Shown here: positions 26,493-35,577 of the stretch, piece after piece | Numbering within the stretch: the first letter of the stretch is position 1 | Layout of the letters: the number at the start of each line of letters is the position of its first letter | NCBI RefSeq assembly: GCF_900129125.1 | Contig: NZ_FQVJ01000020.1 | Location: 1 to 64,000, forward strand | Reading direction: 5' to 3' | DNA from: Acidocella aminolytica 101 = DSM 11237 | Lineage (GTDB): Bacteria > Pseudomonadota > Alphaproteobacteria > Acetobacterales > Acetobacteraceae | Length of the DNA: 64,000 nt | Notes under the pieces: generated by a model | Database searches by the model: none | Told to the model about the DNA's origin: nothing | The model's input: the letters and a program-made list of their open reading frames with translations, nothing else | Translations under genes and position numbers: made by a program

Positions 26493-28373
26493 ATGAATTA
26501 CGTAAACCTCTCGACGTTTTGCCAACCGACTTCATTATTTAAGACCTGGAGTACGTTAGTCTCTGCTGATGCTTCTGCCTCAATCTTAGAGGATGTATTT
26601 CAGCAAACCCCTGCACTGCCTGGGGTTATCGTGCTCGGTGCTGGAGCGGAGGTAACCTTGCTCAGTCGCAAGGTCTTTTTGGCTTCGCTTAGCAGACCTT
26701 TTGGCCGTGAAGTGTTCCTGAAACGGCCGATATGGGAATTGTTGGAGTCAAGTCGCCCTGAAACGCTAAGTTTAGAAGCGCATACTCCTCTTTCCTTAGC
26801 CTGCCGGGCCGCACTTGCACGGAGCCATTCTACTCGGTTCGAACCGATTCTCGTTACCGGTGGCGAGTCAATGTTCATCATGGAGTTAGCGGATCTACTT
26901 TTGGCTCAGGCAGATGCGTTGGAAAGGATTGTCGCCGAAAAAGATGCGTTAGTGGAGCAGACAGCAAGGGCTGCAATCGATCTTGAGGGCGCCCTGAGGG
27001 AGCAGCATTTGCTTGCGGAGGAATTGCAACGCGCACGCCAACTGGCGGAATATGACGCAAAACATGATTCGTTGACCGGGCTACTTAACCGGAAAGGCTT
27101 CGTCGTAGAAATGGAAGCTGCCCTTAAAACGGCCTCATCTCGAAAGGATACAGATTATTGGTTACTGTTTCTCGATCTTGACCGCTTTAAGCTAATCAAT
27201 GACAGTTTAGGTCATCACCTAGGCAACGAGTTGCTGGTGCAAGTGGCGCAACGCTTATCTTCCTTTACTTCGGTATCGGGCAACGCTCCTTCCGTAAGCG
27301 GCATCGCGGGACGCCATTCAGGCGATGAGTTTGTGCTGTTATGTGTGGCGCCCGCTGATGCATCGGCAATCTGGCGGACAACGAAAACGCTCTACGAAAG
27401 CCTCACTTCTCCATATTTGTTGGATGGTAAGCATTATGCCATCGACGTTAGCATCGGTATGGTGCCCTCGCTTAGCGCTTACCAGAGTTACGAGCCCGCT
27501 TTGCGTGATGCGGATATCGCGATGTATGAAGCCAAACGCAATCCCAACCGAAAGATCGTTCTATTTGAACATACAATGTATCAGGCTTTACAAAAGCGAA
27601 TGAGTCTGGAGACTGAGTTGCGGGGAGCAGTCGGTAGAGGCGAGTTGGTGCTTCACTACCAGCCGATCATAGAGACGATGAGCGGTAACATCTTCGCCTA
27701 TGAGGCATTAATCCGTTGGAACCGACCTGATGGTATGATGATGCCGGGCCAGTTCATTGGTATGGCCGAGGAAACGGGGCTGATTAACGAGATCGGCCTC
27801 TGGGTAATGAGAGAATCCTGCTATTGTCTAAAGGAAATGAATGCCGATGTCGACCCATACAAATTCAGGATGAGCTTGAACATTTCCGCCAGGCAGCTTG
27901 CTAACGGTGCGTTGCCGGAATTGTTGGAAAAGGTTTGTATTGAGGCAGGTGTACCCACCTCCTGTTTCATTCTAGAAATCACAGAACGGACGGCTATGGA
28001 AAACCCCGAGCATTCGTCGATAGTCTTGGGTGATTTGAAGCGGCGTGGTTTCATTCTGGCGCTGGATGATTTTGGTACCGGCCATTCATCCCTTAGCTGG
28101 CTCCATAAATATCCTTTCGATATTCTGAAGCTTGACCGCTCGCTCACTGCGGAGGTCGGCCTAACTCCGAATTCCAACAAAATGGCAGCCGGGATATTGT
28201 GCCTCTCCAAATTTATGGGGCTTACAGTGATCGCCGAAGGGGTGGAGAGACCTTCACAAAAGGACGAGCTATACTTTCTTGGTTTCCGACTAATGCAAGG
28301 CTACCATTTCGGTTATCCACTTCCGACTTGGCAGACGGAGGTGACACGAGAAGAGAAAATGCTAACAGTTTAG
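26493..28373 (+). CDS. GGDEF-EAL cyclic-di-GMP protein with N-terminal CBS-like region
   Basis: 626 residues. The N-terminal 110 or so (LPGVIVLGAGAEVTLLSRKVFLASLSRPFG) look like a degenerate CBS pair. A coiled coil at about 135-190 precedes the GGDEF domain (HDSLTGLLNRKGF; FLDLDRFKLINDSLGH) with active-site SGDEF at 276-280. The EAL domain has LVLHYQP, YEALIRW (EAL at 404-406), LNISARQ, LEITERTAM, LALDDFGTGHSSLSW, LKLDRSL and VIAEGVE, so metal and catalytic residues look intact. Both synthesis and hydrolysis of c-di-GMP are possible; direction cannot be read from sequence. No transmembrane helices. Stands alone. Confidence 0.93.
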   Translation: MNYVNLSTFCQPTSLFKTWSTLVSADASASILEDVFQQTPALPGVIVLGAGAEVTLLSRKVFLASLSRPFGREVFLKRPIWELLESSRPETLSLEAHTPLSLACRAALARSHSTRFEPILVTGGESMFIMELADLLLAQADALERIVAEKDALVEQTARAAIDLEGALREQHLLAEELQRARQLAEYDAKHDSLTGLLNRKGFVVEMEAALKTASSRKDTDYWLLFLDLDRFKLINDSLGHHLGNELLVQVAQRLSSFTSVSGNAPSVSGIAGRHSGDEFVLLCVAPADASAIWRTTKTLYESLTSPYLLDGKHYAIDVSIGMVPSLSAYQSYEPALRDADIAMYEAKRNPNRKIVLFEHTMYQALQKRMSLETELRGAVGRGELVLHYQPIIETMSGNIFAYEALIRWNRPDGMMMPGQFIGMAEETGLINEIGLWVMRESCYCLKEMNADVDPYKFRMSLNISARQLANGALPELLEKVCIEAGVPTSCFILEITERTAMENPEHSSIVLGDLKRRGFILALDDFGTGHSSLSWLHKYPFDILKLDRSLTAEVGLTPNSNKMAAGILCLSKFMGLTVIAEGVERPSQKDELYFLGFRLMQGYHFGYPLPTWQTEVTREEKMLTV

Positions 28374-28824
28374 TCGAGACATAATAGGCCATGCTTGGGT
28401 ATTCCTCTCATTTTTAACGGGGCCTATTCTTAGAACTCAGGTGGCCAATTTTAGTTTCCGAGCGGGTGTGATCCCGCCTAAAGCCATATTGGATCTTCGT
28501 TGTTATACGTCGATAGCCGATGTGAGGCGTAATTCTACGCCTCCTCTATGCTGCCCATGTTATACTGCTCGAGTCATTCGTGTCGGCCAGTGCGGTTATA
28601 TCGTTGGACATAGGCGTTTTGCTACGGCTTTCCGGATGGTATATATTGAATACTGATTTCGCGCTTCTACGATAAGGCCAGTAGCCTGCTTTAATCTTGA
28701 TGCTGCACCAAATCCAATAGAATAGCGCAAGTGCTATATGAATTTAGTGTTACAGAGATGCGCGGCGTCATAGCAAAGCTTAGCGCTGACTTTAGGGGTA
28801 ACTGAATGATTGCGAACGTCGCTT
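28374..28824. other. Gene-free interval between convergent genes
   Basis: AATAGGCC (28383-28390) and GGCCTATT (28421-28428) form an 8-bp inverted repeat just after the GGDEF-EAL stop with a 30-base loop; it may aid termination but has no T-run. Nothing else is recognisable. Confidence 0.4.
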
Positions 28825-29283
28825 CTACAGAACCTGAAATACCTTGATGATAACATGGCTTTGCTTGAAGATACCTTTGCCGACAAAGATGCGGTCGCTC
28901 AGCCAGCCATGCTTGCCTTCAGGCGCTTCAAATATAGGGCTACAACGGAAATAATAGAGGTCGTCCTCAACGGCTTCCCCCTCATCCACGCGTCGTAAGA
29001 TTTCTGTGCTGGCAATGAATAATCCATTATTACGAATATAAATCGGCGTTCCGTCGGTGGCTTCCATTGTATAATGGGCTTGCAGTACAGAACAGCCATC
29101 CGTACGCACCCATTCATAATCCGCCCCCCCTGGCAGCACACGCCCATTCAGCTGCGGTCCCGTCACGCTGCCGCCGACAATCGGGTTGATCCGCCTGTGC
29201 CCATGCCGACCGGGGCCATTATCCAGTGGTGCTGAAAGTTCAGCGACAATCTCGAAAGCAAAATCTAATTCAAGATTACCCAT
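28825..29283 (-). CDS. DUF3237-family protein
   Basis: 152 residues starting MGNLELDFAFEIVAELSAPLDNGPG. Typical DUF3237 layout: RRINPIVGGSVTGPQLNGRVLPGGADYEW, then RTDGCSVLQAHYTMEATDGTPIYIRNNGL, FRCSPIFEAPEGKHGWLSDRIFVGKG. These small beta-barrel proteins are found next to catabolic genes; the function is not established. The porin gene lies 106 bp upstream on the same strand. Confidence 0.88.
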   Translation of the reverse strand: MGNLELDFAFEIVAELSAPLDNGPGRHGHRRINPIVGGSVTGPQLNGRVLPGGADYEWVRTDGCSVLQAHYTMEATDGTPIYIRNNGLFIASTEILRRVDEGEAVEDDLYYFRCSPIFEAPEGKHGWLSDRIFVGKGIFKQSHVIIKVFQVL

Positions 29284-29344
29284 GTGGTGACATTATCCTT
29301 ATCGTCATTTTCACAAGTCTGACTCTGTATTCCTTAGATCTCGT

Positions 29345-29375
29345 GACTGGCTGCAATAGTTGTTTGCAACCAGTC
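29345..29375. terminator. Stem-loop after the porin gene
   Basis: GACTGGCTGCAA (29345-29356) pairs with TTGCAACCAGTC (29364-29375), one central mismatch, 7-base loop. It is 15 bases beyond the porin stop on the minus strand, between porin and DUF3237. There is no U-tract; it may attenuate read-through or protect the porin mRNA. Confidence 0.4.
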
Positions 29376-29389
29376 CGTTGAAATATTGG

Positions 29390-30592
29390 CTAGAACAAAA
29401 TTCCTGCTTCAAGCAGCCCCTGCACAACGTCGCGGCCATGCGCCGCATTGCCAAAAGCGCCCGTCTGTCCATCCCCAGCATAGGAGCCATTGAGCAAGTG
29501 CAGATATCCCGCTGAAGCCCGGATGAAGAGATTCTTGTGCTGCCAGCTTGGGGTCACCGCGAAGCCGGCCCCTTGTGCCCCGGGGGCGATGAACCAGGAG
29601 TCTGGTCCGTTGCTAGTAAAATACTCGGCCATCGCGCCGATCTCATAAGGCGTGTTTGGAATGGGATAATCTGCAAACAGCGCCACGCCGAGATTGCTTG
29701 AGAATTTACTCATCGCGGCCCAACCTGGCTGCACCAGCTTTGCATCAGCCTTGGCATATTGGTACTGGATTTCGGGCGTCAGGCTGAGCGTGCCATTCGT
29801 CCAAGTATAATATGCGCCGAACATTTGTGAATTGGCGTAGTAGGGGCCGTAGGTGCCAACCGTTGCGAAGCTCGCGGGATCGCCATAATGCCCAGTAACA
29901 GCATAGGTTTTCGCATTTAGTCCCACGCGCCCCAGTGGGCCTGCATAATAGGCGGAAATCGATTGCCCATGCGGTAATTGATAGGTTGCTACAGCCTGTA
30001 TCGTGTTGAACACCCCGGTTTCGTATCCATCCCCCCATGCGATGGTGGCATTGAATTTCTTGCCTCTATAGCTTGCCTCGGCCCCGCGGAACATCGAACT
30101 TTGGGTGTAGAAAAGTTCGCTCGTGAATAGATTGGAATTGTACCAGTCAGTGCCAGCCTCAAATCCTTCCAGCGAGATCAACTGACCAGCGGAAAACGTA
30201 ACACGACTGCCCGGTGGCGCGATCGTCAGATATCCATAATAAAGTGGCCCTGTAGCTAGGGTTGTCACGCTCGCCTGGACTGGAGCGGTGCCCAGCGGTA
30301 TAGCGCCGGTGTTGGCGCCGATAGCCATGTTGAATTGGATCAGGCCACTCGTCTTTTGTAGTGAAATCAAGGCGTTTGCGAGTCTGGTGCCGGTTACGTT
30401 ATTGCCGTTGAAGGATGATTGGCTGGTACCACTTTGCACGAAGGCATAGCCGTCGGCACCACCTGACAGCGTTAGCTTTCCTAACCAGCTGCCATCGATT
30501 TCAATACCCGCCGGTGGGGTAAGCGCCATGGCTGCACTTGCCCCCAGCAGCCAACCACACATGCCGATGGCACTAGTCCTGTATAAACCCAT
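29390..30592 (-). CDS. Outer-membrane beta-barrel porin (putative porin, BBP-type)
   Basis: 400 residues. The signal peptide ends near ASAAMA (about 22). The mature protein is Gly/Tyr/Asn-rich with alternating beta strands (IDGSWLGKLTLSGGADGYAF; KFNATIAWGDGYETGVFNTIQAVATYQLPHGQSISAYYAG; LSLTPEIQYQYAKADAKL) and ends VQGLLEAGILF, a C-terminal Phe as for BAM substrates. It resembles OmpL/BBP2-like putative porins of acidophilic Acetobacteraceae. Solute unknown. It is followed by DUF3237 on the same strand. Confidence 0.8.
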   Translation of the reverse strand: MGLYRTSAIGMCGWLLGASAAMALTPPAGIEIDGSWLGKLTLSGGADGYAFVQSGTSQSSFNGNNVTGTRLANALISLQKTSGLIQFNMAIGANTGAIPLGTAPVQASVTTLATGPLYYGYLTIAPPGSRVTFSAGQLISLEGFEAGTDWYNSNLFTSELFYTQSSMFRGAEASYRGKKFNATIAWGDGYETGVFNTIQAVATYQLPHGQSISAYYAGPLGRVGLNAKTYAVTGHYGDPASFATVGTYGPYYANSQMFGAYYTWTNGTLSLTPEIQYQYAKADAKLVQPGWAAMSKFSSNLGVALFADYPIPNTPYEIGAMAEYFTSNGPDSWFIAPGAQGAGFAVTPSWQHKNLFIRASAGYLHLLNGSYAGDGQTGAFGNAAHGRDVVQGLLEAGILF

Positions 30593-31028
30593 TTCGAGGC
30601 TCCCATTCTTTGCGCGCGAGAAATCTGTTTTCGATTTCGTTTTGATAACGCGACGGAAATGTTCCCGCCGCAGAAATCAGAATTGCAGGCGTAATGGGGA
30701 GGATGAACAGCACTGCATGCCAAATTCTTGTCAACTTGCGCCAAACAATACGTATTAGACTTTGGAGCGGTACGGATTGTCAAAAACTGACGGAGAAAAT
30801 CATGATGAACCCTGCTGTTTGGGTCATCTCTTCGGGTCACTCCGAATTACACTGATTTATGTTGTAAATAAATCGAAATAAAAATGATGGTTGCGCAGCG
30901 GGCCGCGTAGCTTATCCAGCTTGCAGCTTTGGATCATAAATCAGTAAGACGCCATCCCCAGCGTCATTTTGTGGCAAGCAAACTTTTGGGCGTTATTCTG
31001 GCCGATCCGGCATGGCTCGCCGCGCTAC
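30593..31028. other. Upstream region of the porin gene, no gene
   Basis: 436 bp between the AraC-type regulator stop and the porin start, both on the minus strand. No convincing coding frame. It should hold the porin promoter; no operator was recognised. Confidence 0.5.
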
Positions 31029-32060
31029 TCAGAGATTATGTTGGGTGGCTTGGCGTAGGGCGCGCGGTGATTTGCCGGTCCAGCCGCGGCAGGCGCGCGA
31101 GAAGCCGGAGAGTTCGCTATAGCCCAGCCGCGCCGCGATCTGCTTCATCGGCAGGTTGCGGTTATCCAGCATGGTTTCTGCCAAGCCGCGCCGCTCCTCT
31201 TCCAGCAGCAGGCGGAAATTCAGCCGCTCATCTTGAAGCCGCCTTTGCAGCGTGCGCACGGAGAAGCCGAGCTCCCGCGCCACGTTGTTCAGCGTTACCG
31301 GCCCTTGCCCTAGCAGGTGCCGGATCGTCTCGCGCAAACTTTCCCTCAGGTTGGGCGGCTGGTGCTCCCGCGCCAGCAGATCCTCCAGATGCCGCAGCAC
31401 CACCGGCCTCAAGGAGGGAGTGGCCAGCGGGTTTGAGCGCGTGACGTCCGCCGCTGCCATGATTATGCGACTCTCGGACAGGCCAAAATGCACCGGGGCG
31501 CGAAAAATTTGTCGCAAGGCCGCCTCTCGCCCCTGGCCGGCATGGGCGAACTGTACTTCCAGGGGGCTCCAGTTGCGCGACAGGAAGCCGCGGATGAAGC
31601 TGATCGCACTGGCGGTGGTCATTTCCGTTTCTTGGCAGCGCATTGGCACGGCGGGGTCATTGATTCGGTAGCTGAGCACGCACAGCCCGTCGCGCTGCTC
31701 CACGCGCATTTGCGTATGGCTTTGGATCAGCGGTGCGAATTTTGGATAATGGGCGAAAATATCGGCCAGGCTCGAGCTGGCTGTGAAGAGCGCGCCGAAC
31801 GGCCCCGCTTGGTCCGCCTTATAGGTCATGCCAATCCGCGCCCCTAGGCATGGGTCGCCTAACTGCCAAGCCGCCTCCTCGATCAGCAGCGAGGCGCTTT
31901 CCAGCCTGATCCAGCTATAAGGGTCATGGATACTGTCTGGGTCGATGCCATGGCGCTCCATCAGCGTCCTGCGCAAGTGTGTAGGCACCTGCGGATGCTC
32001 TACGAAAGGTTGTAACGTGATCGCGCGGATCCGCGATTCAGCTGGTTTTGATACGGACAA
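31029..32060 (-). CDS. AraC-family regulator with arabinose-binding-like N-terminal domain
   Basis: About 343 residues if translation starts at the TTG at 32060, which has AGGAAGG upstream; no in-frame ATG precedes the conserved region and the frame is open to 32249. The N-terminal domain (LRRTLMERHGID, ARIGMTYKADQAGPFGALFTASSSLADIFAHYPKFAPLIQ) matches the Arabinose_bd type found in OruR/ArgR-like and virulence regulators. The C-terminal two HTHs follow (LNNVARELGFSVRTLQRRLQDE; MKQIAARLGYSELSGFSRACRGWTGKSP). It is divergent from an APC permease and amidohydrolase operon, its likely target. Confidence 0.88.
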   Translation of the reverse strand: MSVSKPAESRIRAITLQPFVEHPQVPTHLRRTLMERHGIDPDSIHDPYSWIRLESASLLIEEAAWQLGDPCLGARIGMTYKADQAGPFGALFTASSSLADIFAHYPKFAPLIQSHTQMRVEQRDGLCVLSYRINDPAVPMRCQETEMTTASAISFIRGFLSRNWSPLEVQFAHAGQGREAALRQIFRAPVHFGLSESRIIMAAADVTRSNPLATPSLRPVVLRHLEDLLAREHQPPNLRESLRETIRHLLGQGPVTLNNVARELGFSVRTLQRRLQDERLNFRLLLEEERRGLAETMLDNRNLPMKQIAARLGYSELSGFSRACRGWTGKSPRALRQATQHNL

Positions 32061-32266
32061 TTTATCATTCCTTCCTGCGGTGAACCGCGGATGGTGTTTT
32101 CTCCCGGAGTTTTGTCTTAGCCTGCTGGGGCTCAAACGCAATATGAAGATGGACGACGGTGGCGTGTTTTGACAAGTTTTTGGCGTGGCCTCCCGCTCCC
32201 ATATGCCCCGGCCGGCGTTAGGCTCGGCCTCTGATCCATAGAAATGCAATAAGGAGACGGGGGTTC

Positions 32267-33760
32267 ATGAGTGAGATGATCGAGCAGATTGAGCCGGGGG
32301 CTCAATCCATCCTGATCGAAACGTCGGATGCCGGGCTGAAGCGCGGCGCCATCGGCCTGGGGGAAGCTTTCGCCTCGACATTGGCGAATATCGCGCCCGC
32401 GGAAGCTATTTTCTCGCTGATCGGGCTGATTTCCGCCTTCATGGGCAGCTTCACGCCCTGGACGTTCCTCATCACCGGCTTCGCCATTGCCGCGACGGGG
32501 TGGAATCTCTCGGAATTTGCCGTGCGGGTGCCGAGTGCCGGCAGCTTCATCGGGTTTATCTATCATGGCGGCAACGCGATACGTCCCGGCTATGGCCGCT
32601 TCACCAGCGCGCTTACATTCTATCTCGGCATTCTCGGTGGGCCGATCACCTTAGCCTCGGTCTCTGTGTTTCTGGGCTCCTGGGTGCAAACGGCGCTGGG
32701 TTTGTCGAATATCTGGTGGCTGATTATCGCTTTGGCCGGCATCGTCCTCAGCCTGCCGGTGTTATTGCGCGGTATTGCCGCCTCGACCCATGTCGCCTTC
32801 GTGCTTTTCTTGATTGAGGCGGTGGGGCTGGTTCTCTTCTCTATCGTCGTGCTGGCGAAATCCGGCTCGGCGCTGGCCGCGCCGTTTCATCCGGTGGGCG
32901 GCACGGGCGGGTTCAGCGGCCTCAACGGCATCGTCTTCACCGCTGCTTTGTTCAGCTACGTTGGTTGGGAGAATTCCGGCAGTCTGGGCGAGGAACTGCG
33001 CCATCCGCGCCGTAACGTGCCAATTGCGGTGATTGGCTCGATTGCCATCATCGGAGTGCTTTATGTCCTGGTGACCTGGGCGGCGGTGTCGGGTTACGCC
33101 GCATGGCATGGCGCCGGCCCCGGCATGGCTAGCCTAGCCGCCCCTACTAATGCGGCGCCCTTCATTGAACTCACCGACCATTACATGCCCTGGTTCCATT
33201 GGGTGATGATATTCATCGGTCTGACCAGCGCAATCGGCGCCTATATCGCGGCAATCACGGCGGTTTCGCGCTGGACCTATGCAGCCGCGCGCGGCGCCCT
33301 GCTGCCCAGCCCCTTTGCGCGGGTCAGTGCCATTTCCGGTGTGCCGGTGATGTCGGTGTTGATCTGGAACATCCTGATTGGTTTTTTCGTCATCGTCGCC
33401 TATTTCCTGTTTAACGGCAATGCGGTCACCGGCACGGGCTATCTGGCCGGTATTGGTTCCGCTCCGATCACCGTCGGCTATTTCCTAATGGCTTTGCTCT
33501 GCCCGATCTTCATCTGGCGGACGGACCGGCGGCGATTTGGCGTCTTCCGGCATGTTCTGCCGGCGGTGATCGGCGTTGTCACCATCGGCAACGGGCTCTA
33601 CCAAGCCGTCTCCCCTTACCAGCCGCCGCCGGCAAATCAGTTCTGGATCTATATTGGCGGGATTTTCGCATTGGCGCTCGCGGCCACGATCTACAAATTG
33701 GCGACGCGGGGGGCCGCGATTGACCAGCTCGGCTATATCGCCCCGGAGGATGAAGCGTAA
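32267..33760 (+). CDS. APC-superfamily amino acid/amine permease
   Basis: 497 residues, about 12 hydrophobic segments. The N-terminal part GAIGLGEAFASTLANIAPAEAIFSLIGL and the LNGIVFTAALFSYVGWENSGSLGEELRHPRRNVP motif (helix 6 with the E.RxPRRxxP pattern) identify the APC family. The inner-membrane protein couples uptake of an amino acid or amine to an ion gradient. It overlaps the amidohydrolase gene by one base (TAATG), so the imported compound is probably the hydrolase substrate or product. Confidence 0.9.
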   Translation: MSEMIEQIEPGAQSILIETSDAGLKRGAIGLGEAFASTLANIAPAEAIFSLIGLISAFMGSFTPWTFLITGFAIAATGWNLSEFAVRVPSAGSFIGFIYHGGNAIRPGYGRFTSALTFYLGILGGPITLASVSVFLGSWVQTALGLSNIWWLIIALAGIVLSLPVLLRGIAASTHVAFVLFLIEAVGLVLFSIVVLAKSGSALAAPFHPVGGTGGFSGLNGIVFTAALFSYVGWENSGSLGEELRHPRRNVPIAVIGSIAIIGVLYVLVTWAAVSGYAAWHGAGPGMASLAAPTNAAPFIELTDHYMPWFHWVMIFIGLTSAIGAYIAAITAVSRWTYAAARGALLPSPFARVSAISGVPVMSVLIWNILIGFFVIVAYFLFNGNAVTGTGYLAGIGSAPITVGYFLMALLCPIFIWRTDRRRFGVFRHVLPAVIGVVTIGNGLYQAVSPYQPPPANQFWIYIGGIFALALAATIYKLATRGAAIDQLGYIAPEDEA

Positions 33761-35388
33761 TGACCATCACGGCTGATATCATCATTCATAATAGCCATAT
33801 CTTGCGCCCTGACGGCTTAGGTTGGCGAGAGGACGTGGACGCCCTGGCGGTGGCGAAGGGGAAGATTGTCGCCCTCGGGCGGGATGCGGACATGATGGCT
33901 TGGCGCGGCCCTGCCACCGAGACGATTGATTTGGCGGGTGGCTTCCTTACACCTGGTTTGGTGGACGGACATGCCCATCCTATTCAGGGGCATGATTTGC
34001 AAATTGGGGTGGATCTTGCGGAGGTGCGAGATGTAACGCAGCTGCGTGCAGCTCTCGCGCAAGAAGCCGCATCCCTGCGCCCCGGCGACTGGTTGCAGGG
34101 CCATGGGCTGGATCCGGCGCTGTTGGAAGGGGTAGGCCATCCTGCCGATTTGCTGGAGGTGGTCAGCGGCGGGCGCCCGGTTTTCTTGATGTTTTTCGAT
34201 TACCATGGCGCTATGGTTAGCCGGGCTGCGCTTGCTAAAGCTGGCATTGCTGGGCCGCGCAGTTTTGCCAGCGGGGCGCAAATTCTCTGCGATGTCGATG
34301 GTCTGCCCACCGGCACGCTGCTGGAAACGGAGGCGGTGGAACTGATCCGAAGCGTGCTGCCGCGCATGGATCAGGCGACGCGCCTAGCCTCCATGCGCAG
34401 GCTGTTCAGCAGCATGGCTGCCGCCGGACTGACCGGTATGCATGTGATGGACGCTAATGGTGACAGCCTGGACTGCCTCGCGGCGCTAGAGGCGCAGGCG
34501 CCGTCGCCCTTGCGCTTTCATGTGTTGCCCTGGGTAAATCCTGGTGCGACACGCGACGAGTTGGAGGCGGTTTTGGCTCTGCAGGGCCGGGCTGGGAGGT
34601 TATGGCGGGTTTGCGGGGCGAAATTCTTTATCGACGGCACCATTGATGCCGGTACCGCCTGGCTGCATGAGCCGGATTTGCATGGCGGCTGCACCGGGCC
34701 GCACTGGCCTTCACCGGAAGCCTACAGCAAGGCAGTGCATTTTTTTGGCAAACGTGGTGTGCAGACTGTTACTCACGCCATTGGCGATAAGGCTGTGCGG
34801 CATGTTCTGGAGACGCTGGCTAGCCTGCCCCAGCCTATACGGGCAGCGGCACGTCATCGGGTTGAGCATATCGAAACCTTACCGGACGAGGATATTGGTC
34901 AGTTCGCGGCGCTTGATGTGCTGCCTTCGATGCAGCCTTCTCACGCAGTACGCTATGCCAGCGCTGATCAGAGCGATGCCTGGTCGCAGCGCTTGGGACC
35001 TGAGCGGGCGGCTCGAGGCTGGCGAACTGCCGACATTGCGGCCACTGGGGTGAGACTGGTTTTGGGCTCTGACTGGCCGATCGCTCCCTACGATCCGCGT
35101 GAAATTCTGACCTGCGCAGTGGCGCGGCGGCTACCAGGGCACGCGGCATCGACAGCTGTGGGCGACGCCCAGGTACTATCTCGCGCGATGGCGCTGGCCG
35201 GGTTAACCCGCCATGCGGCTTATGCGGTGGAGGAGGAGACACGGCTGGGAGCGCTGACGCTTGGCTTTGATGCGGATTTGACTGGCTTTACCGTTGATCC
35301 ACTACGCGCAGATGTTGATGAGTTAGGAATGGCCCCGTTTGGCGTGACGGTATGTAATGGCCTCGTGACGCATCGCAGAGTGAATTAG
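33760..35388 (+). CDS. Amidohydrolase, YtcJ/NfdA type
   Basis: 542 residues. The composite-domain start DIIIHNSHILRPDG is followed by GGFLTPGLVDGHAHP with the metal-binding HxH (about residues 68-70). The carboxylated-Lys/Glu region and later histidines are in THAIGDKAVRHVLETL and HRVEHIETLPDEDI, and the catalytic Asp is in LVLGSDWPIAPYDPR. The C-terminal ALTLGFDADLTGF is the usual amidohydrolase tail. Members hydrolyse N-substituted formamides or other amides; the substrate is undefined. It is co-translated with the APC permease. Confidence 0.9.
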   Translation: MTITADIIIHNSHILRPDGLGWREDVDALAVAKGKIVALGRDADMMAWRGPATETIDLAGGFLTPGLVDGHAHPIQGHDLQIGVDLAEVRDVTQLRAALAQEAASLRPGDWLQGHGLDPALLEGVGHPADLLEVVSGGRPVFLMFFDYHGAMVSRAALAKAGIAGPRSFASGAQILCDVDGLPTGTLLETEAVELIRSVLPRMDQATRLASMRRLFSSMAAAGLTGMHVMDANGDSLDCLAALEAQAPSPLRFHVLPWVNPGATRDELEAVLALQGRAGRLWRVCGAKFFIDGTIDAGTAWLHEPDLHGGCTGPHWPSPEAYSKAVHFFGKRGVQTVTHAIGDKAVRHVLETLASLPQPIRAAARHRVEHIETLPDEDIGQFAALDVLPSMQPSHAVRYASADQSDAWSQRLGPERAARGWRTADIAATGVRLVLGSDWPIAPYDPREILTCAVARRLPGHAASTAVGDAQVLSRAMALAGLTRHAAYAVEEETRLGALTLGFDADLTGFTVDPLRADVDELGMAPFGVTVCNGLVTHRRVN

Positions 35389-35577
35389 GGGCAGACATGG
35401 ATGAGACAGTGCAGCGCCTCCTTGAGATACGCGCTGCACTGACAGAATATTTATAGTATGATATGTATCAAAGCATGTTGAATTAAGAATCCTTGACGTC
35501 TGTGGACGCATAGCCTTATCCTTGAGCTTGCAATTAAATTAAAAAATAGATGTTGCTGGCACTGGGATGAAAACGGC

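Noticed and set aside
28441-28656. 71-codon open frame after the GGDEF-EAL gene
   Set aside because: Alternative start only, Cys/Arg-rich random composition, no family.
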